A stretch of DNA of 61,535 bases from an uncultured Porphyromonadaceae bacterium (lineage in GTDB: Bacteria > Bacteroidota > Bacteroidia > Bacteroidales > Muribaculaceae). Position numbers and translations under genes: made by a program. Every line of letters begins with the position of its first letter. Within the stretch, counting starts at the first letter, position 1. Under the pieces are notes generated by a model, which saw only the letters and a program-made list of their open reading frames with translations, had not been told where the DNA came from and made no database searches. The stretch is taken from contig CAMWXH010000006.1 of assembly GCA_947178165.1 (NCBI GenBank), positions 1 to 61,535 of the forward strand, written 5' to 3'. Shown in pieces: positions 24,886 through 32,822 of this stretch.

Positions 24886-27330
24886 ATGAGATTATTAGCT
24901 TGCTTAATATTATTTTTAATTGGAAGTATAAATTTATTTGCAGCTTCTCTTTCATTTACAAAAAGTGTACCTGAAAACAACGCCCAAATTTCTAATTTTG
25001 ATGACATTAAAGTCTATTTTAATCTTTCTGAGGTAATAGAAGGAAATGATAATGCTGAGAAGTGGGGCATTGGGTACTTGGGAGTGTATAATGCTAAGTT
25101 AAGTAGAAACCGAGGGGCAGTTCTATTTAAAGGGAATACCACAGATGGAGAAATATTAGCCAATTTAAATGAAACCCTGGGAGGAAAAGATGATGGCTTT
25201 TTTGCAGGGTGTGACTACATCCAGTTAAAATTCCCGGGCATCGAGGTAATTCCCGGACAGTTATACAGTATTTATATCTCTTATGACGTATATGTGATAG
25301 ATGATCAGAATAAACGTCTGGAAGGTTTGGAAGATTTAGTATTAAAATCAGATCCTATTATTCTGACTTTCTATGGGGGAGCTTCAATTGATAAGAAACT
25401 CTCTCTCATTCAATGTTCCTTAGATGAAAATAACAATATAGAGAACCTCTCCACAGTGGATTTCGAATTTAATCATGAGATAATGGTAAATGAGAATTTT
25501 ATTGCCGAGATATATGAGGGTGAAAGTCTATTAGGATCATCAAGCGATCATGAACTCCAAGGAACTAAACTTACAGTGACATTTCCTGATCTCCCTACAT
25601 ATACTTCCCATAAGTACACTATTCGAATACCCGAGGGCGTATTAAAGATGAAAGACGATGAATCAGTCAAAAATTCAAAATTTGAAATACCCTTTACTGG
25701 TTCATCCTATCACGAATTCAGTTATAAAAGAATCACGCCAAGGGCTTCCGAGCCTTCGTTGATTGAAGAGATCTTAATTTCCTACAATTTCCCCGAGGGC
25801 TGTGGGTTTGTCAATATGGAGGATGCTGGTATCACCGGCTATCCTATGAAAGTCTATAAAGGAGAGGAACCTTCAGAGGAGAACTATCTCATTACGGTAA
25901 ACGGTGAAACAACTGATGGAGGTGCGCTTCTTTTCAAACCAAAGTATGATTTCGATGCAGAAAGTAAATATACTTTTGTTATCGAGGAGGGGGTTGTGAA
26001 GCCTTGGATAATAGGTGGAACTCGCGGTAAAACTTTACCTGACTACAAGTGTAAGCCGGTTACCGTTACATATACCACTCCTGCGATTGCCGATATTCCC
26101 AAGGTAGTCATCACACCGCAAGGCTCTGAGCTTCCCGGATTCGGCAGTCTGGAGGAGGAAATAAGGATTCCCTTTGAACCGTATAGCTTTGCTGAAACAG
26201 ATTATAGGGTAACTTCATCTGACAAAATATTCTATGAGGATGGGTCCAGAGGTTATCATCCCCTATATGAAATAGGTACAGAGGAAGATTCTTTAATTGG
26301 GTATTATTTCTTCTATGCAAGGACTACTTCAGAGAATGGGTGCTACCTTGAATTATCCACAATAGATGAAGAGAATCTTCCAATACTTATGGAAGGCAAG
26401 GAATATGAATTCCGTTTCCCGGCGGGTGCATACGTGGCAGAACAGAGCCTATTGAAGAAGTATAGCGGAAGCGAGGCTTTCGTGTATCGTTTCAAAGGCA
26501 CCACTTCTCCCATCAATGACTTCGGTCTGACAGCCAACGTTGACGAACGTCTCCATTCTCACGCTGATGTTTTCTCTTTCGTAACTGAAAGCGAAGTCAA
26601 GGCGGCAGAGAATGCGAAGATGATCCTGAAAGATGGTGAAGAGAATGTAGCCGAGGCTCCGGTGTATGTTTCTCGTGAAGCAAATGGTCATCGCGTCTAT
26701 GCAGACTTCGGAGGCAAGAAACTCGAAAGCGGCAAGAGCTATGATGTGGTTCTTCCTGAGGGTTCGGTATTTGCAACTAACGGCATTGTAAACAATCCGG
26801 AAATCAAGTCCGCTATCACGGCTATGCCTGAGGCTCCGGAAGTTCCCGAGTTCATCAGTGTGGCTCTCAACATCGACGAATATGCTTCTGCCACCTACCG
26901 TATGGTGAAAGGACAGGAGAGTGTTCTTGGCCTGAAAGCCGGTAATGACTGGAAGCTTGATAAGCTTACCCTAAACGGTGAAGATGTGACTGCAGAGGTA
27001 GCGGAGAATGGGCTTTACACCCTCCCGGCACTTAATGAGGATGCAAAGCTTGATGCAACATACGCATACGCTCACGCAATCGATTATGATTACGAGACAG
27101 GAGTAGGCAACATCGAAGATATCCCCTACAGTCTTAGCAAGGATGGTTCGCACGTGATCATCTCCGGATTGAATGGAGGCGAACAGATTGCCATCTATAC
27201 GATCGGGGGTATGAAGATTGCAGACCTTCCCACCGTACCAGCCGAGATGCACGAAGCATCCATCGCCCTCCCCGAAGGACAGGTTTACATTGTCATGATC
27301 AATACCACCACTTTCAAGTGGAAACACTAA
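24886..27330 (+). CDS. Large secreted protein with Ig-like repeats
   Basis: An 814-residue exported protein with signal peptide residues 1-19 (ends NLFAAS). The mature part holds several Big_5/SbsA-like Ig domains, each starting with a pattern like FTKSVPENNAQISNFDDIKV (residues about 24-43) and with short loops such as IRIPEGVLK and FPAGAYV repeated through the chain. A short C-terminal domain (VIISGLNGGEQIAIYTIGGM) may be an anchoring or sorting tail but is less typical than in the two preceding proteins. The first about 500 codons are AT-rich and the last about 310 are clearly more GC-rich, as if two halves of different origin were joined. Likely an adhesin or surface-structure protein. 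Confidence 0.7.
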   Translation: MRLLACLILFLIGSINLFAASLSFTKSVPENNAQISNFDDIKVYFNLSEVIEGNDNAEKWGIGYLGVYNAKLSRNRGAVLFKGNTTDGEILANLNETLGGKDDGFFAGCDYIQLKFPGIEVIPGQLYSIYISYDVYVIDDQNKRLEGLEDLVLKSDPIILTFYGGASIDKKLSLIQCSLDENNNIENLSTVDFEFNHEIMVNENFIAEIYEGESLLGSSSDHELQGTKLTVTFPDLPTYTSHKYTIRIPEGVLKMKDDESVKNSKFEIPFTGSSYHEFSYKRITPRASEPSLIEEILISYNFPEGCGFVNMEDAGITGYPMKVYKGEEPSEENYLITVNGETTDGGALLFKPKYDFDAESKYTFVIEEGVVKPWIIGGTRGKTLPDYKCKPVTVTYTTPAIADIPKVVITPQGSELPGFGSLEEEIRIPFEPYSFAETDYRVTSSDKIFYEDGSRGYHPLYEIGTEEDSLIGYYFFYARTTSENGCYLELSTIDEENLPILMEGKEYEFRFPAGAYVAEQSLLKKYSGSEAFVYRFKGTTSPINDFGLTANVDERLHSHADVFSFVTESEVKAAENAKMILKDGEENVAEAPVYVSREANGHRVYADFGGKKLESGKSYDVVLPEGSVFATNGIVNNPEIKSAITAMPEAPEVPEFISVALNIDEYASATYRMVKGQESVLGLKAGNDWKLDKLTLNGEDVTAEVAENGLYTLPALNEDAKLDATYAYAHAIDYDYETGVGNIEDIPYSLSKDGSHVIISGLNGGEQIAIYTIGGMKIADLPTVPAEMHEASIALPEGQVYIVMINTTTFKWKH

Positions 27331-27352
27331 TGAAAGCATGATCCTCAAGATG

Positions 27353-27387
27353 ACAGAGCAACGTTCACTCTCCGAACGAAGCTCTGT
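27353..27387 (+). repeat. Hairpin after the large secreted protein
   Basis: ACAGAGC-AA-CGTTC pairs with GAACG-AA-GCTCTGT (27353-27366 with 27374-27387), giving 12 pairs around an A-A internal loop. Probably the 3' end structure of the secreted-protein transcript; no T-tract. Confidence 0.65.
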
Positions 27388-27457
27388 ACTCTCCCCAACC
27401 TTAAAAGAACTTCATAAGCTTATAAAAGCGATTGGTTAATAAAAGGTTACCCTCCGA

Positions 27458-27486
27458 GTGGGGGGCGCGTGGCCCGCGCCCGCCAC
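27458..27486 (+). repeat. GC-rich hairpin upstream of the HEPN-SIR2 cluster
   Basis: GTGGGGGGCGCG (27458-27469) pairs with the stretch at 27475-27486 with one mismatch. It stands out in strongly AT-rich surroundings at the left edge of the accessory island, 45 bp before the first gene of the cluster. Confidence 0.7.
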
Positions 27487-27530
27487 TTACAATTCTTTCA
27501 ATCAATTAAAATTTTAATAAAAATATAAAT

Positions 27531-28262
27531 ATGAAAACTAAAGGTTATAAGAGATTCCTTGATCGAATGGATTACTTCAATACTGATATTGAAGTAGCTG
27601 AAATTTTAGTCCTAAATAGTGAGAACATTAAGGGCACTGGAGATTTAATTTTTGAGAAAGTTACAGAGGATAGCCATCCCATCCTAAGTAATCGTCAGAA
27701 CTCTAAAGGTAGCAGAAAGATTGTTGTCAATCATTTAAAAAAGACTGTTTACGTAGCTTTTATTAAAGAGATGTATGAAGAAGTTACTGAATACTTGAAA
27801 TATATTCTCAGAGAGGCCGCCTTGAACAGCGATAATCCCCATCGGCTTGTGGGTGAACATAAAGTTAATATGAGTGCTAACGATTTATTATCAAAGCCTA
27901 CCAGAAAAGATATTATCGAGGCAATAATGAATCAAATTTTTCAACAATTGGAAAATGAGAAAAGCACGTTGGAGCTTATAAAGAAAGTAAAGAATAAATT
28001 AGGATTAACCATCGATAACAGTATCATAACAGACGCTTTGCCTTATCTTGAAATTAGACATATCTTCGTACATTCAGATGGAAAACCATGTGAGGAATTC
28101 TTAGCAAAATATCCCGATATCCAACTTGATCAGAAGAAACGAATTGCTCTTAATTCAGATTTTGCAAAGAGGGCCTTCAGTACAGTAAAGATTCTTTTAC
28201 GTACCATGGATCAAGATATGTTAGCTAAAGAGTACGTCTCGTCAAGTGAAAAAATGGAGTAA
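27531..28262 (+). CDS. HEPN-like domain protein, putative RNase effector
   Basis: A 243-residue, mostly helical soluble protein. The signature is EIRHIFVHSDG, where R176 and H181 form an RX4H motif, the catalytic motif of HEPN ribonucleases, placed after a predicted long helix as in that fold. The helical context (TRKDIIEAIMNQIFQQLENE) resembles the MAE_28990/RiboL-PSP type HEPN groups. It is the first gene of a three-gene cluster with a SIR2-family protein and a KaiC-like ATPase; such neighbours are typical of anti-phage abortive-infection systems. Base composition is AT-rich, unlike the core genes. Alternative: a HEPN protein acting as adaptor without nuclease activity. The domain call rests on motif and helix pattern only. 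Confidence 0.62.
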   Translation: MKTKGYKRFLDRMDYFNTDIEVAEILVLNSENIKGTGDLIFEKVTEDSHPILSNRQNSKGSRKIVVNHLKKTVYVAFIKEMYEEVTEYLKYILREAALNSDNPHRLVGEHKVNMSANDLLSKPTRKDIIEAIMNQIFQQLENEKSTLELIKKVKNKLGLTIDNSIITDALPYLEIRHIFVHSDGKPCEEFLAKYPDIQLDQKKRIALNSDFAKRAFSTVKILLRTMDQDMLAKEYVSSSEKME

Positions 28263-28286
28263 AAATTAAATGTGTTTAATAATGAG

Positions 28287-28323
28287 AATATTGTCGGAGG
28301 TGGATAATACCACCGACAATATT
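28287..28323 (+). repeat. Hairpin between the HEPN and SIR2 genes
   Basis: AATATTGTCGG (28287-28297) pairs perfectly with CCGACAATATT (28313-28323); TGG/CCA continues the stem inside after a 3-nt bulge. It overlaps the possible early starts of the SIR2 gene and ends 27 bp before the preferred ATG. Confidence 0.75.
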
Positions 28324-28350
28324 TCTCTAAATAATCAATCTGTCTGCATC

Positions 28351-29667
28351 ATGGAAGATAAAAAATTCAAATCTCAGATGAAAAAGCTCAAACAAGCTTT
28401 CAAAGATGGGGAGAAATTTGTGCTCTTTATTGGTGCCGGTCAGAATGGAGGCCATAATGTCCGTCTGATGTGGAATCAGTTGATAAATCAAGTCAGCAAG
28501 ACCTCCTTCCGCAACCTTTTCCAGCAAATGGGAGTAAACTATACCGACAGTCATGCCATATTGAGAGCAATGGAGATAGAAGATACAGGTAAGCATTCCA
28601 ATACTCAGAATGATGGTAATAGTAATAATGATAAGCATAAAGAAGAAAGTGCCGATTTGGAATTGGTAAAATATTTGAACACTTATTTCCCGATTGAAAT
28701 ACAGGTTTCAATGATAAAGGATTTAATGAAAGACCATTATATTCCGGCATTGCAGAATCATTTATACACTCAATGCAATTATCATCTTATAAATGAATCA
28801 TTCGGCAAACTGTATGCGGGTAAGGCCTCAAGACCTGAGGATTTCACGCATTTGCCTATTCCTAATCCGACATCAGACCCTGCAATTAAGGAGAGAAATA
28901 AAAATGACAAAGAATATTATACTTTATTTGTATTAGCCAGAATGATACTTCTTAACCCTCAGATTGAAAGTATAATAACCTATAATTTTGATAATTTCAT
29001 TCGTCAAGCCGTAAAGGTTCTTCTAAAGTCTCCCGAGAAATATTTTACTGAGAAAGAGATTGAATTTCTAAATAAAAGATTTTCGTTAATTTATAATAAA
29101 GAAAAAGAAAGACTCTCGGAAAAGGTGCTTGTTAAAGATGTACATGATAACAATAACTTGGATTCCAAGAATGTTACCTTAAATTGTTTTCCAGTATATC
29201 ATGTCCATGGTTACATACCTGATCCAAATGAAGAGGAGATAAGGGAGAGTCCGGATATTGTCATGGCATTGGAAGAATTTGTAGAGCAACAAACAGATGG
29301 TTTGTCATGGGAAGACTCCATTCAGGTGTCTGCTTTTAGAAACTCCAATATTATTTTTATAGGATGTTCTATGACAGACTTGACTATGAAAAGGATGATA
29401 AACTATGCCCATGCAAGTGGTTATAATAATAAAATTTTCATATTGAACGCTACCTCATCTCCTGAAAGCTCTAAATCTCAAGTGCAGGACGGTGACAGTC
29501 AGAAGTTCATCCTTAACCGTCAGAAAAATATACTGGATCAATTGCGTAGAAAATATTTTGAATCCATTGGAGCAACTTATGTTAATTGTCCTAACGGTTT
29601 CAATGCATTGTGCGATGCTCTATATACAATAACGCATCTAAATCTTAATAATGCCAACGATAAATAA
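28351..29667 (+). CDS. SIR2-family protein, putative NADase effector
   Basis: A 438-residue protein of the SIR2_2-like group. Rossmann NAD-binding motif FIGAGQNGG at about residue 26, TYNFDN at about 209-214 (the catalytic Asn region, TxNxD), YHVHGYIPD at about 282-290 (catalytic His), and FIGCSMTDLTMKRM at about 335-348 (GxSxxD). All key SIR2 positions are present, so NAD+ hydrolysis is expected. In bacteria such proteins deplete NAD+ upon phage infection (Thoeris ThsA, DSR, SIR2-HerA). In-frame earlier starts at 28270 and 28282 exist, but they would place a strong hairpin inside the coding region; the ATG at 28351 (MEDKKFKSQ) is preferred, though not certain. The KaiC-like gene starts 11 bp after its stop. 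Confidence 0.78.
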   Translation: MEDKKFKSQMKKLKQAFKDGEKFVLFIGAGQNGGHNVRLMWNQLINQVSKTSFRNLFQQMGVNYTDSHAILRAMEIEDTGKHSNTQNDGNSNNDKHKEESADLELVKYLNTYFPIEIQVSMIKDLMKDHYIPALQNHLYTQCNYHLINESFGKLYAGKASRPEDFTHLPIPNPTSDPAIKERNKNDKEYYTLFVLARMILLNPQIESIITYNFDNFIRQAVKVLLKSPEKYFTEKEIEFLNKRFSLIYNKEKERLSEKVLVKDVHDNNNLDSKNVTLNCFPVYHVHGYIPDPNEEEIRESPDIVMALEEFVEQQTDGLSWEDSIQVSAFRNSNIIFIGCSMTDLTMKRMINYAHASGYNNKIFILNATSSPESSKSQVQDGDSQKFILNRQKNILDQLRRKYFESIGATYVNCPNGFNALCDALYTITHLNLNNANDK

Positions 29668-29678
29668 TATCATATATC

Positions 29679-32177
29679 ATGAAAAAACTCAGTACACACA
29701 TCAAGGGACTGGATGCCTTATTCCTTGGAGGCATTCAAGTGACTAGTGTCACTGATCCTACTCTATCCAGTTCAAAATCCGATAACAGAGATAATGATTC
29801 ACTCGTAGTAATCATACGAGGATGCAGGGGATCGAATAAACATCTTTTTGCTATGCAACTTATGCATGGGCTTGGAATGTCTATCTTCGATCACCAGAGA
29901 ACTGTCGAACAATTAGGTTTTAAAAGAGAGAATTGTAAGGAATTAAGATTCTATTCCATAAATAAGCCAACGCACTTGTTGGAGGACATGTATCTTGATC
30001 TTATTATACAACGTTGGATTTCGCATACCAATATTGAGTATAAAGGTCTATCGTTCGGCGATTCTGGAAAATCTTTCGAGGAAGCGAGAGATGAGTTAAA
30101 CGAGAAGACCAAGGAAGTCTTTGATATTCTGTTCAAGGTTGGAAGTCCCTCTAAGGTTGCCCGTAGAATCTATGATGAGAAATTCTCTGATCATATCACG
30201 GATTACCTTGCGAAGAATATAATTGGGTATAATGCCAGAACCAACTCAATCCATTTACGTACAGGAAACGTTAATGATGATTCTGACAATTTCCTTTTCA
30301 GAAGAAGGTATGAGAGTGTGAGGCAGTATTTTGACAAGCCTAATGCGGATAAAATAAGGAATCTTTCTGAACAAACCGATAATGACTATTATGGGTTTAA
30401 GAGTGAATTTCTCAATGCTTCATTTAATCCTCATAATTCGAGCTCAGATTCTTCTCTTGATTCCATTATGGAAAATGGTTCAACCATAAGGAAAGCTGAT
30501 TCAGCTCGTTCCAGTTTTTTCTCCATACTTAATGACATTGAAGAGGATGTTGATAAGGAGAACTTGAATGAAGAAGTAAATGGGAATAAAGATAAATCCC
30601 TGAAGCCGGATAACCCATTTCCTTGTGAAGTGGTTGTTATTGACGGGTTTTCTCATATTTCAGAAAAAGATCTACAATCCCTGCCCTATCCTCATCTAAT
30701 CGCATGTCTGAGAAAACTGGCAAGAATTTCAATTCTTGTGTTTGAGGATACTCAGATTACGATGCCTGACGGTGATATAGAAATTGAAATCAGAGCTACA
30801 TCTGATGAAGTGGAGGAATATGCTTATAATGAAATTAGAATATCCAAGTGCGTGAATCAGGTAACTGCAAATGGATGGCATCTTTATACACGTCAGGAAT
30901 CACAAATTCAGATATATCCCAGTATTCTTCTACGTCTCTTCAAACGTTCCTATATAAATAACCAGATGCATGATTTGGGACGCTCTATCCTGGATGATAG
31001 CTATGAGATGTTCCTTGATAATATGCCAGTCAAAGAGAGTAATCTAAGACGTGCCATTAACAATATGCAGGAGTTCTGTAATAAAGAGGGTGAACGATTC
31101 TCCAATCAAATGGAAAATCTTATTTCTTCCGCCTTTCTTTCTGAACAACAATGGAAAGATGATGAGAAGAAGGATGTTCTTGATAAGATACTGCAAGGTA
31201 AATGGCAACAGGAGAATCTCAAGTCAAAATTGGAGAATCAAAGACTTCATAATCATTGCCCAATAACAACTATTGTGGGAAATCCCAATTCGCACAAAAG
31301 AGAGCTTGCCATGTGCCGGATCTTTTCGCATGATGAGGTGAATACTAAGGCCGGACATGTTTTGGTTCTTCTTCTTGACAAGGATCCTGAAGAGATGCGA
31401 AAAAAATTCGTGTGTCCTGGCATGTATGAAAGATATTCCGGGGAAGAACCGAATTTTAAGGATGATACCATCAAAGAGAAAAAGAATCAATGCTCTTATT
31501 GTTATAAGCGGATTTCATTCCTCAATGTGAATCCGGGATGCATTACTCCCGAAGAGTTTCTATCAATGTTGAATGATCAGATTGAGGTATATCTGGGACA
31601 GTATAAAAAGAATTCTCCGATGAGACCCCTTCAGATTTTGCTGGATGACTATCATCGTATAGACTTTAACTTCCCCTTTCTAAGTGCCTCCAATCTATTT
31701 ACCAGCGCATTGATTTCTCTTTGCCAGGTTCATAACGTTGGGTTGACAATACTATGTGACAAGAGCAGTAAACGAGTAAGGGAAGTCTGCACTCTGTCTG
31801 ATTACGTCCTTAGTGTTGAACGTAACGAGGGAGACGTTCCTAACAAAATCACTGTTTATACTGAAAAGACAGGTGATGAGATTCATGCAAGTTCTATTCT
31901 CCGTTTCCGGCTTGACAACATAAAACATCTCATGAAATGTAATAAACGTAAGGACTCTCGTCACCATGGATTGGAACTAGATAAATCGAAAATTAATGAT
32001 TTGGATGAAGTTGGTTCAGTTAAAGAATATTGGAGAGCTACAACAAATACGGTAAATACAAAACGAGCTCTTAAAGAAAGTGTGGTTGCTGGCAATCAGA
32101 AAGGAGTTGAAGATGTTATAGATAATGATTCAGCAAATAATGTAAGTGAACAAAATAAAGGGGTAGCACCCGAGTAA
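29679..32177 (+). CDS. Tandem KaiC/RecA-like protein with degenerate Walker A motifs
   Basis: An 832-residue soluble protein. The N-terminus STHIKGLDALFLGGIQ matches the KaiC entry motif (STGIxGLDxLLGGGI). Domain 1 has a Walker A-like VIIRGCRGSNKHLFA (Lys54) and Walker B-like VVVIDGFSHIS (about 316-326). Domain 2 has IVGNPNSHKRELA (Lys about 539) and LQILLDDYHRID (about 651-662). In both, the invariant GK[T/S] is changed to NKH or HKR: the lysine stays but the Gly and the Mg-binding Thr/Ser are lost. C579 and CSYC at about 605-608 could bind zinc. Low-complexity linkers separate the parts. Likely a sensor or scaffold for the HEPN and SIR2 partners; ATPase activity is doubtful. Confidence 0.6.
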   Translation: MKKLSTHIKGLDALFLGGIQVTSVTDPTLSSSKSDNRDNDSLVVIIRGCRGSNKHLFAMQLMHGLGMSIFDHQRTVEQLGFKRENCKELRFYSINKPTHLLEDMYLDLIIQRWISHTNIEYKGLSFGDSGKSFEEARDELNEKTKEVFDILFKVGSPSKVARRIYDEKFSDHITDYLAKNIIGYNARTNSIHLRTGNVNDDSDNFLFRRRYESVRQYFDKPNADKIRNLSEQTDNDYYGFKSEFLNASFNPHNSSSDSSLDSIMENGSTIRKADSARSSFFSILNDIEEDVDKENLNEEVNGNKDKSLKPDNPFPCEVVVIDGFSHISEKDLQSLPYPHLIACLRKLARISILVFEDTQITMPDGDIEIEIRATSDEVEEYAYNEIRISKCVNQVTANGWHLYTRQESQIQIYPSILLRLFKRSYINNQMHDLGRSILDDSYEMFLDNMPVKESNLRRAINNMQEFCNKEGERFSNQMENLISSAFLSEQQWKDDEKKDVLDKILQGKWQQENLKSKLENQRLHNHCPITTIVGNPNSHKRELAMCRIFSHDEVNTKAGHVLVLLLDKDPEEMRKKFVCPGMYERYSGEEPNFKDDTIKEKKNQCSYCYKRISFLNVNPGCITPEEFLSMLNDQIEVYLGQYKKNSPMRPLQILLDDYHRIDFNFPFLSASNLFTSALISLCQVHNVGLTILCDKSSKRVREVCTLSDYVLSVERNEGDVPNKITVYTEKTGDEIHASSILRFRLDNIKHLMKCNKRKDSRHHGLELDKSKINDLDEVGSVKEYWRATTNTVNTKRALKESVVAGNQKGVEDVIDNDSANNVSEQNKGVAPE

Positions 32178-32196
32178 AAACGTTCTATCTGGTATG

Positions 32197-32234
32197 TATT
32201 TGCCTCGGTGATTAATTAATCACTGAGACAAATA
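32197..32234 (+). terminator. Terminator of the HEPN-SIR2-KaiC-like cluster
   Basis: Nearly perfect inverted repeat: TATTTG-C-CTCGGTGATTAA against TTAATCACTGAG-A-CAAATA, with one C/A mismatch and a G-T wobble, centred on ATTAAT, 20 bp after the stop codon. It closes the three-gene transcription unit. Confidence 0.75.
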
Positions 32235-32411
32235 CAATGAATATTATAGAAACGAATTGAAAGAAAGATCCAATACTTCTATAATATTGCCAAAAATTAT
32301 TTGATACTTAAATAATATAAAGTACCTTATATATTCCTTATTTTTCAACTCCCCTCATCCTTATCAGCCAACAAAACTCTTCAAAATGTGCTTGCGAATG
32401 TCAAATCGTGT

Positions 32412-32564
32412 ATGTATCCAAATTGGAGATACGATATCACTTTTGACAATAGGGAAGTAATATTTCACAATCCATATCAGTTTTATACTGATAAATCTAT
32501 TATATTCCTTCCTTATGTCAAGGACAATTCTATAAAGTTTTTGAATCCTCTCATGGTCAGATAG
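32412..32564 (+). pseudogene. Possible gene remnant (50 codons)
   Basis: A frame starting MYPNWRYDITFDNREVIF and ending NPLMVR. Its amino-acid mix (alternating aromatic and charged residues) looks like real protein, and the frame stays open about 25 codons upstream without any start codon. It is therefore more likely the end of a decayed gene than an intact small gene. No family recognised. Confidence 0.3.
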
Positions 32565-32683
32565 CTATCATTCCACCGAGTTTGACATGCTCCAACCTCT
32601 CCAGCTTAATAAAAAGTCTCTTATAATCCGATATTAAATTGATTTATGATGCCATATTCCCCCAAATTGGTCCCTCGTGATAT

Positions 32684-32697
32684 GTCTGAATTCAGAC
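32684..32697. promoter_or_regulatory. 14-bp perfect palindrome, possible operator
   Basis: GTCTGAATTCAGAC is a perfect dyad, centred about 75 bp upstream of the -33 element of the following promoter. A dimeric repressor or activator could bind it, but no second copy was found in the window and no regulator gene is adjacent. Confidence 0.3.
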
Positions 32698-32766
32698 CCA
32701 GAAATTAGGATATATGGTGCCTGAAGCTGATTTATGGTGATTTAAGGAGGCAATCAGGGTCTTTGG

Positions 32767-32798
32767 TTTGCCCAATCCAAAAATATTGATTAACTTTG
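32767..32798 (+). promoter_or_regulatory. Promoter of the small membrane operon
   Basis: TTTG (32767-32770), 20 bp, TAACTTTG (32791-32798): exact match to the consensus; the ATG follows 24 bp later. Confidence 0.75.
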
Positions 32799-32822
32799 TA
32801 AGATTAATATACATATACAAAA

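Larger units (their letters stand above)
32235..32766. other. Gene-poor gap inside the accessory island
   Basis: About 530 bp of AT-rich sequence between the KaiC-like gene terminator and the promoter of the small membrane operon. It holds a 50-codon open frame (32412-32564), described separately, and a perfect 14-bp palindrome GTCTGAATTCAGAC at 32684-32697 about 90 bp upstream of the next promoter. No other gene, repeat or RNA was recognised. Confidence 0.6.
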
